Both the position numbers and the translations under genes were made by a program. Positions 50,940 to 63,175 of a stretch of DNA of 64,000 nucleotides are shown here, in pieces (positions within the stretch are counted from its first letter, which is position 1; the number at the start of each line of letters is the position of its first letter). This stretch comes from Neovahlkampfia damariscottae (Eukaryota; Heterolobosea; Selenaionea; Neovahlkampfiida; Neovahlkampfiidae): NCBI GenBank assembly GCA_016618085.1, contig JABLTG010000018.1, positions 1 to 64,000 of the forward strand, read 5' to 3'. The notes below the pieces were generated by a model that did no database searches, was not told the DNA's origin, and saw only the letters and a list, made by a program, of their open reading frames with translations.

Positions 50940-52986
50940 CTAAAAGTTTGCTGATAAATTTCTAATTAGAGATGAACTTAATATTTGTAAATCCATTTTA
51001 AATTCATTTTCAAAATCATCATCATTCATTAAATCATCTAAACAATTTAATAAAAAGTAAGTTTGTTTTTCATTAAAATAATTTTCTTTTTGATTTAATA
51101 ATTTTAAAGATTGAAATAATATTTTCAACCAAATTGATTTTGGTGAAAAAGAAGGTTGTAATAATTGAATAATTAAATTAGATGACATTTCAAAATTTAA
51201 TTGTTTTAATGAATTTAATAAATCTAAATATTTTGAAATGAATAAAAATTTTGAATTTTGATTTTGTTCAAATAAGATATTTAAATCATTTAAAATTAAT
51301 TCAATTTCTTTTTCATTTAAATTTTTAAAAAGATAATTTAATATTTTTGGTATTTCTTTTTCTTTTTTTGATTTTAATAAATGTAAAATTGAATTTGAAT
51401 ATTCTTGTTTTTTAAATTTTATTTTTGACCAATCAAAATGTAATTCTAATTTTAATTCATTTAATTCATTCTTTTCACAAAAATTTAAAATTTTAATTAA
51501 TTGAAATTCTGATTCAATTTTAATTTTATTTTTTATAAATTTAATCAAAATTTCTTTTTTTTCATTTTCTTCACTTTCAAAATGTGATAAATAAGATAAT
51601 GATAAATTAAAATATTTTAAATAATTATTTGAATAAATTAAAATTAAATCATTTCTAATTTGTTTTAAATCTTCAATTTGATATTCATCTTCTTCTTCTT
51701 GTTGTTGATTTGTACCTAATCCATAATCATATGACATCCTTTGACCAAGTGCTCTAAACCCACTTGATACATTTGACATTTGTCCTTTTCCTTGATTATA
51801 GGTTTTATTATTTATTTCATAATCAAATTCACACATTTTTGAATTATAAATTAAATCAATAAAATGTAAATTAAACCAAATATCATTTTCAAATAATTCA
51901 TTTATAATTTTCATTGATATATTTAATTTTTCAATATAAAAAATAGATAAATAAATTAAATCAAAATTATCTAAATTTTGATTTTTATTCATATCTTGTA
52001 AACATTCTTCAATTAAATCTAAAAAATTATTCATTGAATAATTATTCGTTTGATGAATTAATTTTGAAATTAATAAATCTAACCAATTTAATTTTAATTT
52101 TGATATTAAATCTATAATTATTTTATCATTTCCATTTAATATTTTTAATATTTTTAAAATATTTTCATCATTTTCATCTTCAAATAGTTCAATTACTTTT
52201 GATAAATCATTCTTCCAATCTTTATTATTTTTATAATAATCATTATAATCACTATTATTTAATAAAAATGGTTTGCTCAATAATAATTGTTGAACAATGG
52301 AATATATTTCAATTTTATCTTCAGGTACATTTTTGAAATATGATTCTAATAAAGTTGATACTTCTTTTGATCTTCCTTGTAAAATTAAATGAAACAAAAA
52401 ATTCCAATATTTTTCATTCTCTACATCTTCTTTTTCAAGTAGATTACGAAATTCTTCAACATTGTCTGGTGATGAATACAATTTACTCCATTCCATTAAC
52501 TATAAAATATAAGTTGAATAAATATGATACTCTTGGAACAATATGTGATTCATTTAAATGAATACATTCAACTAAATGAATTAGTTGTTTTTGATATTGA
52601 AGCATAACATATTTTTTGTCCGACTTTTGAAAGTTATCTTGATAAATTTGAATAATAGCACGATAGTATTTTGAACTTTCTAATATTTCTTCTTTTTTTT
52701 GGATAACTTCAAATATAGACGAACTTTCAAAAATTAATTTTTTTTTTGGTTCTGTAATTTCTTCAAAATTATTTTTTTCATTTGAATTAGTTTCGTTAAA
52801 TTTATCAAAGCCATTTTGAAATTTATTAGAGCTATTCAAGTCAACAACTGTTTCTTCGTACATTTCGTCTTCATCACTTTGAAAGTTATCAGAAAATAAT
52901 ATTTACCTTTCATTGAATGATTCAGTAACTTCTGAATTAGTAAGGTCAAATCCAATTGGAATTGTTTGTTCGTCAAAGCTGAACAT
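50940..52986 (-). CDS. NUP85: Nuclear pore protein NUP85
   Basis: Y-complex nucleoporin built of ACE1-type alpha-helices. Three exons over 30-35-nt introns; start MFSFDEQTIPIGFD. Blocks seen include LMEWSKLYSSPDNVEEF, KYWNFLFHLILQGRSKEVST (NUP85 style 'dYW..v..Ll.Rg...') and the C-terminal SFSPKSIWLKILFQSLKLL and EKQTYFLLNCLDDLM, matching the animal family. About 680 residues. The gene lies next to a divergent kinase and Kelch protein. Confidence 0.8.
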
Positions 52987-53218
52987 TGGTAAAAATGATT
53001 TGATTGGAATAAACAATGGAATTCATTGGTTCATAAAAAAATTGAATCCAATTTCCAAATTTTACACATTTTTCTCAATCTCCTTTTGAATCTTCAATTT
53101 TGTTTCATTTTTAGTTTTTTTATCCAACCAATTTTGTATCGGAAAATTCTCAACCAATCAAACAATAGTTCTAACTGAAGTTGATACATCGCTTGAGTTG
53201 AATTTATTGCGCGGATTG

Positions 53219-55662
53219 ATGAACTGGGAGAGTAGAGTGTTAGGAAATATATGGAATTTAAATTCCGAAGATAATTTAAGTCGTATAAACCATTCTGGAT
53301 GTATCATTTCAAAAGTATTATACATTTTTGGTGGTACAACTGAAACTGGTGATAATAAAGAAGAAATTACAAATACAATGATAAAATATTTTCTGAATTC
53401 AGGTGAATATGAAATATTAGAAAATGAAAGTTATCCATTTTTGAGTTTTCATTCTTGCAAGTTTGTTCAAACAAAAAAAATTAAAAAAAAAAAAAAGTTA
53501 TTATGAAGAGGAGAAAGCAATTTATTTTTTTGGTGGAATAGATGGATTTGAAAAACCACAAAATCATTTATACAAATTTGATTTAAAAAACGAAACATTT
53601 GAAAAAGTACCACCAAAAGGAACAGCACCAAAGCCAAGATATGGTCATACAACAACATTAGTAAATGGATATGAATTATACATTATTGGTGGAACTGATG
53701 GTTCAACATATTTTAACGATATTCATATTTTTGATTTAAAAACTAAACAATTTCATCATATTGATTATAAAGGTAATTTTATAGCAAGAGCACATCATAC
53801 AACTATATTATATGAAATGAATCTTTTTATTTTTGGAGGTGGAAATGATAATAAAATATTTAATGATATACAATGTATTGATATAGGTAGGTTAATAGAA
53901 TATTTAAAAAAAAAAACAGCTCAAATGAAAAATCAACAAATTCAACCAACTTCAAGTTTTAACAAAATTTTTCTCTAACTTTATTCACCATAGATGGTAT
54001 TACACCAACACAAAAAATGAGTCATTCATCAGAGATTATTGGTAATAAAATGATTGTTTTTGGAGGACAAGGAAAGTTCTTTACAAATGAAGTATAATAT
54101 ATTTCTTTTTTTAAAAAAACATATTTATTAAGGTATTAGGTAAAGAAGATTTGAATTAATCATTTCAAATAGTATTTGATTTAGAAACATTCATTTGGGA
54201 GAAAATACCAATAAAAGATAATGAACATGCACCACCACCTTTATTTGGACATGTAATGATTTGTTCATCTTCATCAAAATTATGTTGGATATTTGGTGGT
54301 AAAAATATTCAAAATTTTTCAGATGATAAAATATTTTGTTTAGATACAGCATATCAAAATATAGAACCTATTGAAATACCTAAATCAACATTACCACGTG
54401 ATTTATTATTTATGATCAATAATGAAGATTTTAAAGATATTTCATTTGAAGTTGAAAATGATGAAATTATACATGCAAATAGAGCTATATTTAGATTTAG
54501 ATGTCCTTTATTACATAAAATATGTGTTAAATTACAATATTTAGATGAAATTAATTTTCAAATTATTTTATCAATGATTTTAAAGAAAGAATATACAGAT
54601 ATAGTTTATTATAAAACTTTATCATCATTTTTAGAATTCATTTATAGTGATATGATTGTTGATTTAAATGATTTAAATGAAAAAGAATTTGAACAATTAA
54701 TTTATTTTTCTGATATTTTTAATTTAAAAAGATTAAATTCAATTTTATTAGATGAAGAAGAAATGGAAGATATATTAATACCACCACCAACTATTCAAGA
54801 AGATTTATTTAAATTATATAATTTAGCACAAGAATTAGATGAACAAATATTATTAATTGGTACATCTGATAATGATACTAATCTCAAATCTAAACCCAGT
54901 GACAATAACACTACCAAACTCAGTGACAACAATAACGAAAACATGATATTAAATACACCAATTTCACCATATTTAAAGAATCAAATTTCATTAAATTCAT
55001 CACCATATTATTCATCAAATAAACCATTAATAACTACTACTAATGAAAATGTATCTAGTATTTCAACAACAAGTACTAATTTTTCATCACCTGAATTTTG
55101 TTATTCTGATTTAACATTTAAAATTGGAAATAATGAAAATATTTATGTACATAGATTTATAATTGAATCAAGATTAAAAAATAATTCATTAGATAAATTA
55201 TTAAATGAAGAAGATTTAGAAAATATTAATCCAAATGTATTTAAAACATTTATTCAATATTTATATTTTGATCATAAAATTAATATTGATTTTGATATTT
55301 CAATTGAATTAATGATATTAGCAGAGGATTATGGATTATATAGATTATCAAAAATGTGTCAATCTGTAATTGAAAAAAAGATTTGTATTCATAATGCATC
55401 AAAAATACTTCAAATTTCTGATCATTTTGATATTATGCATTTAAGAAAATATACAATATATTTTATCATTTATCATTTTTCATCAATAAAAAAAAAATAT
55501 CATTTTAAAGAACTTGATAAAGAATTGAAAGATGAAATATTAGAATTGAAAAAAGAGTTAATATCTAATAATATAAATTCAATTCAAAAAAAGAAAAGAA
55601 AAAAAGAAAAAGATATGACAAGTTATGTAAAATCAAATTCAAAAATAAAATTAAAAAAATAA
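53219..55662 (+). CDS. Kelch-BTB-BTB protein, LZTR1-like
   Basis: The N-terminal half is a Kelch propeller with units YIFGGTTETGDN, YFFGGIDGFEKPQN, YIIGGTDGSTYFND, LFIFGGGNDNKIFND, VFGGQGKFFTNE and CWIFGGKNIQNF. Two BTB domains follow: SFEVENDEIIHANRAIFRF, then DLTFKIGNNENIYVHRFIIE with a BACK-like helix set. The six-Kelch plus two-BTB order is that of LZTR1, which with CUL3 targets Ras-family GTPases. A 7-nt exon at about 54133-54139 is needed to keep the fifth blade in frame. A Ser/Thr/Asn-rich linker separates the BTBs. CUL3 and Ras function are inferred. Confidence 0.82.
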
Positions 55663-55682
55663 TATATATCACACAAAAATCA

Positions 55683-57113
55683 TTATTTATCTAATTTTTC
55701 AAAAAAGAATGAATCATAAGATGATGAAAGTTTGAAATCTATTCCTTGACTCAATGTACCCAATCCTTGACTATTTAATGAATATAATTGTGATGCTTGA
55801 AGTGATGGTGATGGTAAATCCCAATTTTGTTCTCCTTCATTTTGAGGTGTTGGTGTTGGACTCAATAAATTTTCTTGTGAATTTTGTGAAAATGAAAGAG
55901 ATAATAAACCTCTTGATCTTGGTCCTCCATCCTGTGAATTTTTAAATTCTTGTGAAAATCTAATATCTGGACTTAGTACTGGTGACTTTTCATCATTTTT
56001 TTCTTCAATAACTTTCATAGCTGCTCTTGAAAGTGCAAGTTCTGATTTCATTTTCTTTTTAACTGGTTGTTCATGTCCAATATCTTCATCTGCTAATAAT
56101 TCATCTTCAAGATCTTTTGATTGAGGTCTTTTTTTTCCGACCTCTTCTTTATCATTTGGTTTATTTGTAGAAGGATAAATAAGTGTTTTTGGCATTACGT
56201 TATATGGATCAGTTTTTGGTAATAATCTTGGTTCAATTTTGAATACACTTTGAAAAAAATTAATAAAAAAAAAAAAAGAAACTTTGGTGAAGGTGTCATA
56301 ATTGGAAATTGAATAAAGTTTGGTTGATGTAATGGATGTCTAAATGAACTAGTTGATTCATCATCTGTTTTTTCTTTTTTCAAAATTACTGGAGCATCAA
56401 TTTCTTCAAGAAACTTTGGTTGTTCTGGTTTTTCTTGAAATCTATCACTGTGACTTTTTCTTTTATTTTGATCTAAAAATATTAATTTTTAAAAATTTAG
56501 TTAGTACTTAGATATACACTTGGTTTTGAAACAATTACAAAAGAAGAAGATATTTTTGAAAAAACTCTTTTGAATGAATCATCATCTACTTTTCTATATA
56601 CTGATACTTTGAAACAAAAATCACCTTTGAAACTTGTTTTAGTTGAATCTTGCCAATCTAAATAATTTTTAATCCTTTTTAATATTCAAACCTAAAACAC
56701 AAGTCCAAACAGCATTTATAGGATCTTCTGTGAATGAATATGTAATAACTGGTAAACCTAAAAGGTTATATTCTTGAAATTTTCCTTGAAGTTGATCAAC
56801 TTTTTTGAAGAGTTTTAAATCAACAAAATATCCTCTTTTCTTTTCTCCACACATTTTTAAGAATTCTTCATTTGGTTTTATAACAAATTCATATTGATGT
56901 GTTCTAAATAGAACATTGGAAGGACTTTGTTCAATATTTTTTATTTTTCTTGAAATGACTTCAACAGTAACATCAGCACCTTCAAAATTCCTTTTGGAAA
57001 GATAATTTTTAATATTTTGATAAATTTATTTACGAAACTGAACTACCTGCCCATAACAGACGAATGTGAGTTTTGGTGTTTGGTGTTGTATTTTTTTGTG
57101 CTGAATCAGACAT
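55683..57113 (-). CDS. Unknown protein with a beta-rich N-domain and SKP motif
   Basis: About six exons, start MSDSAQKNTTPNTKTH. The N-terminal 230 residues alternate strands: THIRLLWAGSSV, NFEGADVTVEVISRKIK, HQYEFVIKPNEEFLK, VITYSFTEDPINAVWTCVL and GDFCFKVSVYRKV. SSFVIVSKP then recalls the 'FxVxSKP' edge of immunoglobulin-like DNA-binding folds. The C-terminal half is Ser/Asn/Gln-rich with EDELLADEDIGHEQ and basic patches. I do not recognise the family. A nuclear or transcription-linked role is only a possibility. Confidence 0.5.
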
Positions 57114-57272
57114 CGTTTTGATTGGATGAAAAAAACCAACGAAAATTAGAAATTTCTTCTTTTTCTTTAAAAGAATAAAAAATTGAAAAAAATGGAAAAT
57201 TATAACGTTTAGAAAACTGTTTCTTTTTCATTCGTCAATTTTCACTTCTGAAGTTGCATAACCACCGGTCTC

Positions 57273-58044
57273 ATGGAAGAAATGAATCAAGTTACTGTCA
57301 TTGAAGACAGAGAGAAACAGAAAAAAAGGTTAAACGAGAATGTTCTTAAAAGAGAAGATACAAAAATAAAAGAAATATTAAAAACATTTGGTCATGTTGT
57401 AGTTTATAATTTTCGAAAAAAATCAAAAAAATGGTCAAAAGGTTACTATCATTTAAATTAAAATCAAAAAATAAGATGTTTATGAAGGTCCATTATTTGT
57501 TGTGGAAAGAAAAGAAAATCCAACATTTAAGTTTATTATAATGAATAGACTGAATACTGATAATTTTATTCAAGATATTTCAAAAATTGAATTACAAGTT
57601 GTACCACCTTATGCATTTTTTAAAAATATTGAAAATAATGATATCAAAGGGTAAATTCAAAATTGGTCTAAAACCAATATTTATAGTTTATGGTTTTATG
57701 ATTATACAGAAACATTAGAATTTGTAAAAACCATTGAAGAGTAAAATTAAATCAATATAACATTTTTTTTAGTTTAAAGTATTTTTCATTTTATTTAACT
57801 AATACTTTGACAAAGGAGAAGAAAAATAACAAAAAAGAAATTAGATTTTGTCAATGATAAATATGATGATATTTTAACAGATGAAATAATAGAAAATACT
57901 GATATATCATCATCAGAATTAAGTTCAAAAGAAGAATTAAAAAAAATTTTACAAAATAAAATGAATGATTCAAATGATCCATTTTTAGAAAATTTATTCA
58001 AGAAAATTAAATTGACTGAAAAATTTGGAGATTTGATTAATTAA
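57273..58044 (+). CDS. DCP1: mRNA-decapping enzyme DCP1
   Basis: EVH1-fold activator of the DCP2 decapping enzyme. Exons join over 30-37-nt introns. Matching blocks are ILKTFGHVVVYNFRKKSKKW, then DVYEGPLFVVERKENPTF, FKFIIMNRLNTDNFIQDI and GLWFYDYTETLEFVKTIE. In DCP1 these read 'DVEGTLFVY', 'IMNRL' and 'IWFYD'. The C-terminal region is acidic and ends LTEKFGDLIN. A 6-nt exon (TTTAAA) or a 70-nt intron fits equally well at about 57774. Confidence 0.9.
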
Positions 58045-58106
58045 TTACATATTGAGATAAAGTTGTTTGTTTTAACTCTTTTTTCTTTTCATTTGATTCC
58101 GCTATC

Positions 58107-58520
58107 TTAAAACTGACTTTTCTGATTAATCAGACCAGACATTAAAATCAAGGTTTCTTTCGGGATAGGACCGTCGCCAGCAGTACTGGTAGTTTTTGGA
58201 TTTCCAATAAAATTTTGTATATTCATCAGAAATATATTTCTTGCTCCATTATAATCTCTTGGAAGAGAAAAATTACAATATTTACAATCGAAATAATCTT
58301 TTTTTCCAAGTTTCCAATCTATTTTTCCACATGATCCACATGTACAACTGGTATAATGTTCTGAAACTTCATGTACTTGAACAGAATCTTTTTGAGCAAG
58401 ATGTTTTAGTGTTTGACAAAATTGAAAATGAGACCAATGAAGCATTTTTCTCACTGTTGTACTATGAATTTTTCTTTCCCATTTTTTAATCATTCCTTTG
58501 ACTGGAAATTTTGAAATCAA
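58107..58520 (-). mobile_element. Fanzor/TnpB (OMEGA nuclease) C-terminal remnant
   Basis: The frame encodes RKMLHWSHFQFCQTLKHLAQ, then VHEVSEHYTSCTCGSCGKID (first zinc pair), FDCKYC (second pair) and LPRDYNGARNIFL (RuvC-III, catalytic Asp kept). This is the invariant TnpB/Fanzor tail. The upstream RuvC-I/II and wedge domains are absent. About 137 residues lie between the 3' ends of DCP1 and the methyltransferase gene. Fanzor proteins are RNA-guided nucleases, but this piece would not cut. I see no flanking repeat or omega-RNA that I can support. It is the relic of a mobile element. Confidence 0.85.
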
Positions 58521-58632
58521 AATTTCATCATTTGAGATCTTTTTCAGTATTTTCTAGTTGAACAAAAGGTCTTTTTTGTTCAACTTGAACAACTTCAAGT
58601 AAAAATTCTAAAAATAACTGGCAAAATTAAAT

Positions 58633-61600
58633 CTAATTGGCCACTTTTATCACAATAACCATCAATTCATTGGCCGTTTCAGAATTACTTCTTTTTCTCT
58701 TTTTATCATTTGGATTCATTTCTTCATCAGATGAACTATCAATCAAAACTATAAATCCATCACCACCATCACCATCTTCTTCTTCTTCTTTTTCTTGATC
58801 AAATATTTTAGAATCATCTAATTCTTTCTTTTCTAATATTTCATCATCTTCATTTTCTTCATACAAATCGGAACTAAAAGGAATCACAACATCTTCATCA
58901 TGAATCACTTCAATAGAATTGGTGAGTGACGAATCAAGAAGTTTTTTTTTATTGTGAGCTTTCATAGTTTCAAATCCAATGGATCTTCCTAATAATGGTG
59001 GTACAGCACTATTGATATGAATTAATCTAAAAGATACACTTACTTTCCAATGGCATGATATTTTTCTTTTCTTGAACGATTTGAAAATGAGAATGTATCA
59101 GGAAATCCTTGAATTCTTGCTGATTCTCTTACACTTATTCCTCTATCTTGATAAGGATGAATGATTCTACATCTATATAAACTCACTAAATAAAATTAAA
59201 TTAAATGATTTATAATAACAAACTTCCTGTTAAAATAGTTGGAATGGCATATTCATAAGAAATTCTTCCAAATAATCCTCCATCCATTATGTTTATTTGC
59301 ATTATGTGGTAAACACATTGGAACTAAAGAAGGTGGTAAATCCTTCCAATAATATTTTAAACTGGGTGATATTTGATTTAAATTTGGTATATTTTTTACT
59401 CTCTCAAGATTCTTTCCTTTTATATCATTTGTTTCATGATCTGTTAACTTTTTACCATTATTTCTAATCAAATTTGCCAAGGTGTCTTTGGATTTTGATC
59501 ATATGTTTCTTTGTTATAACATTCACCATTTTCAATTTTTGGTAAATCTGATAATGCATCTTCACCAATGATAGCTGGAAATGGTGCAAATTCAAATCTC
59601 TTTTCAACTAATTTTGCTAATTTTGGAATATTTTTATCAACTTGATCAAATAATTTGGCATTTAATGTTTGAGCAGGTCGAAATTCAGGTAATTGTTCAC
59701 CATATTTTGATGCTAAAAAGAATGTTCTTTTTCTCTATTGTGGAAGTGAATAATTATATGATGTTAATAAACCTACATTGATCTGATATCCAAGTGCAAG
59801 AAATGTGGACATTACAATTTTTGGAATAACACCTTTTGAATGACGAAACATACCTGCAACATTTTCAATAATAACAAATCTTGGTTTTAAATGTTCAACT
59901 AAACCTAAAAATGGAATAAATAGCATATTAAGAGGATCTTGAAATTTTTGAAATCTGTTAATTCCACTAAATCCTTGACAAGGTGGACCTCCACATAACA
60001 CATCAACTTCACCAGGTTTTGGTAATTTATCATCTTTATCTTCTTCATTTTCACTTAACATTCTTCTTAAAAGTTCATTTACATCTTCTGAAAACATATG
60101 ACAATCTTTATGATTTTCTTTAAATATTTTACTTGCTGAAATTGATCTTTCACATGCCCATTTTGTTTTAATATTTGCCATTGCTAATCCTGTACTTAAA
60201 CCACCACAACCTGCAAAAATATCAAATCCAGTTAATTCATCAAAAATAGGTTTCATCCAAATTTGAGGATCATTTGAATCATTAACAGAAACTAATGAAT
60301 TTGTTGATTTATTATACATTTTTGAATAAAAATAAATATCATTCAATTTTTCAAATTCATCAAAATCTTTTATATTATTTTTATGATAAACATTACATTT
60401 TCTATCAATAAAATCTAATTTAACATATGTCTTTTCTTTAGTCAAAAAAAGTTCTTTTAAATTTGTTGATGAATCTTTTGCATTTTTTCTAACATTCCAT
60501 GGTCTTTCATAAATTTGAATTTTAACACCCTCATACTTTGTACCTGCTGTTATAATTTGAAAAATCTTTCCAATTCTATAGGTTTTTTCTACATCACTTT
60601 TTGGTTGAAAATATACAAAATTACCAAGTGAATAAGTCTCACCAGCATATTGAAATGATGAATATTGTTTTTTACCTTGTCTTTCTTTAATGAATGTATT
60701 TGTATCAATTTCACGAGGTTTTTGTTTATCAAAGAGTGTTGGTAGTTGAGCAATATCATAACTTGGTGGAAATGTAAATGCATGAGATGATGTATCATAA
60801 CAAAATCTAAAATAATATTCAAATAATTCAGGATTTAAAATTTGTTTTGATGCTTTGAATTTTGGTTTTGAAAATATTGAAGATGCAAGATAATTTCCTT
60901 TTTTGGAAATTAAAAATAATTCTTTTGGATCTACTGTATCTGATATGAATGTTTCTTTTCCAGTAATTAATCTTTGAATCCGACAATAAATATTATTCTT
61001 GCTTGAAATAATTGATAATACAATTCCAAATATCAAATTTTTCTTTAAAGGTTTTGATCCATTTAATTTTTTATCAGTGGTTGGATCAATAGTAACAAAA
61101 TCATTTAACTTTATAAAATTTGATCCAAAAGTGAGTTGAGAATAATATTTTTTTGATTTTTTTGATTTTGTTAAATAGTTTTCATCCAATTCAATATTAC
61201 CATTCAAATAGATAGGTTCATTTTTAATTGAAAAACTATTTTTTGAATCATCTTCATTTTCTGGATCTTCTAATTGCCAATATTGTCCAAATACTTTTCC
61301 AACAATTGGTGTTGTAGAAATATGAGATGAATTAGTTGGTTTTTTTCTATTTTCTGCTTTTTTCTTTTGATCAGCTTTTTTCTTTCTTGGATCACTCCAT
61401 CCTTTTGTTTTTCCAAGACAAGTTACATGAAAATGAGTTCCCTTTACATCATCCCATTTTTCCATTTTTTTTATTTCTTCAAATATAAGTGGAATATCAG
61501 CATAGAATAAATTTAATGCATAACTACTTGAAAATTTTTGTTGAATCTATAAAGTTTGAATTCTAATTTTTTTTTTTACTTGTCTAAATATTTCTGATGC

Positions 61601-62991
61601 AACAATGGTTAATGGATCAATTAAAATAACTGGTATTGAAACAGCACATGCAACTGCAGCTCTTTCAACTTCATCAAAATATTCATAATAATCATCTGAT
61701 GCTAATTCTAAAACATACCAACAAAGTTTTGTTTTTATCCAAACTCTTACAGGTTCTGAATCATAATCAATCTTCCAATCAATGATTTTTCCAATATTCA
61801 CATTTTTTATAATTTGATCACTTTCTTCATCATCAAAGTCATCATCATTTTCATCATCATCACCATAACAGATATCACCAAATGCATAAAATGGTCCACT
61901 TTGTTTCAGTCTATAAACATAACATTTAATGTTATTTGCATCAAAAATTGTGAAATTTCTTAATCTTCTAAATTCTTCACCTTCTGTTGTCAATAGAACT
62001 TTTACCTTCGATACATTTTCTTCATCAATGCAATCTTCTTTAGGAATTGAATTTTCAAATTTTTCAATGATTTCAATAGGAGCTTTCTTTTTTTTTATGC
62101 TATTAATATTGGAATTTCCACCTCCAGTAGATTTTTTTTTTTGTTATTTTTCCTTTTTTTGATGTCGTTTTTTTTTCTTTTTCTATTGGTTTTTCCCAAA
62201 CTTTTGATGTAGAAGAAGCAAATGGTGATGTTTCTTCATCATCTGGTATATTTGAAATTGATTCAACGGCAATATTTCTTAATTGTAAATAAAATCTGGT
62301 GTTCAAGTATTCATCTCCCATCTGTTCTAATTGAAGAATAATGAATTCAACATAAGTTTCAAAATCCTTTTCTGTAAAGTTTGGAATTTTCTCACTCATT
62401 TCTTTTAGAGTTACAATATTCTTTGTATCTTCATCTAAAACATCAACAATTTTACCAACCAATTTAACTCTATTTTTCGCAGAATCAAAAGACTTGGAAT
62501 ACTTTTCACTTGGATTCAATAGTTTATACCATGCTTGTTGAGTTTTCAACCAGACATATTTTTCATCTTTGTCACATTCAATCTGCCATTCCTTTTTTTG
62601 AATTGTTAAATTTTATTTGTTTTTACAAGTAGAGGTCCAATTGTAACTTCTTCTGTATATTGTTCTGGTATATCTTGGATTTCATAATCTTCTTCTTCTT
62701 CTAACTTTTGAATGTTAAAAAATAAAGTTTTACTGAATCATCAAGAATCAAAATTTCTTGTCCTTTGCAAACTGATTTTTGAGCATGTGTTTTCACTTTT
62801 CCTGTAACCATTAAAGTTGAAGAATGATCTATGTTCTCTACAGGTACCATCTTGTTGTTTTTTCTTGGTTCAATAATTTCAAAATTATCTAAAAGACGAT
62901 AAATATCACCAGTATTATAATTCAAGTCATTATATAACTCAGGTATATCATCTTCTTGCATTAAGCTTGAAAGTTCATCTGAAGAAGTCAT
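58633..62991 (-). CDS. DNMT1/MET1-type cytosine methyltransferase, interrupted
   Basis: Maintenance CpG methyltransferase layout: two replication-foci domains (one containing YVWLKTQQAWYKLLNPSEKY, one VWIKTKLCWYVLELAS with YYEYFDEVERAAV), two BAH domains (about 61200-61250 and SLGNFVYFQPKSDVE at about 60620), then the catalytic part. FAGCGGLSTGLAMAN is motif I, LCGGPPCQGFSGI motif IV, and RFVIIENVAGM motif VI. No CXXC finger is seen. Two lesions lie in the catalytic part. An in-frame TAG falls between Gln and Arg of the QxRxR stretch (about 59737), and a frame change follows LPHNANKHNG (about 59280). DNMT1 family sequence continues past both (HPYQDRGISVRESARIQGFP). The C-terminal tail ends in acidic and KKRKRSNSE-type sequence. 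It may be a decayed gene or contain assembly errors. Confidence 0.8.
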
Positions 62992-63175
62992 TTAACTTCT
63001 TTGGCTTTTTGGAGTGAATAACGATACTTTTTAATTGGTCTATTTTTTAGTTCAATTTTGTTTTGAAAAAAATAAGAGCTGGATGTATCTAGTAAAATAA
63101 AGAAAATTCAAAATCAGAGTTTTCTTTTATTTGATGAATTTTTGACCAATCATCTGTTTTTTGTTTCGAATTTGA

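Noticed and set aside
59581-59781. Plus-strand frame across the methyltransferase gene
   Set aside because: It is the antisense shadow of conserved DNMT1 coding sequence.
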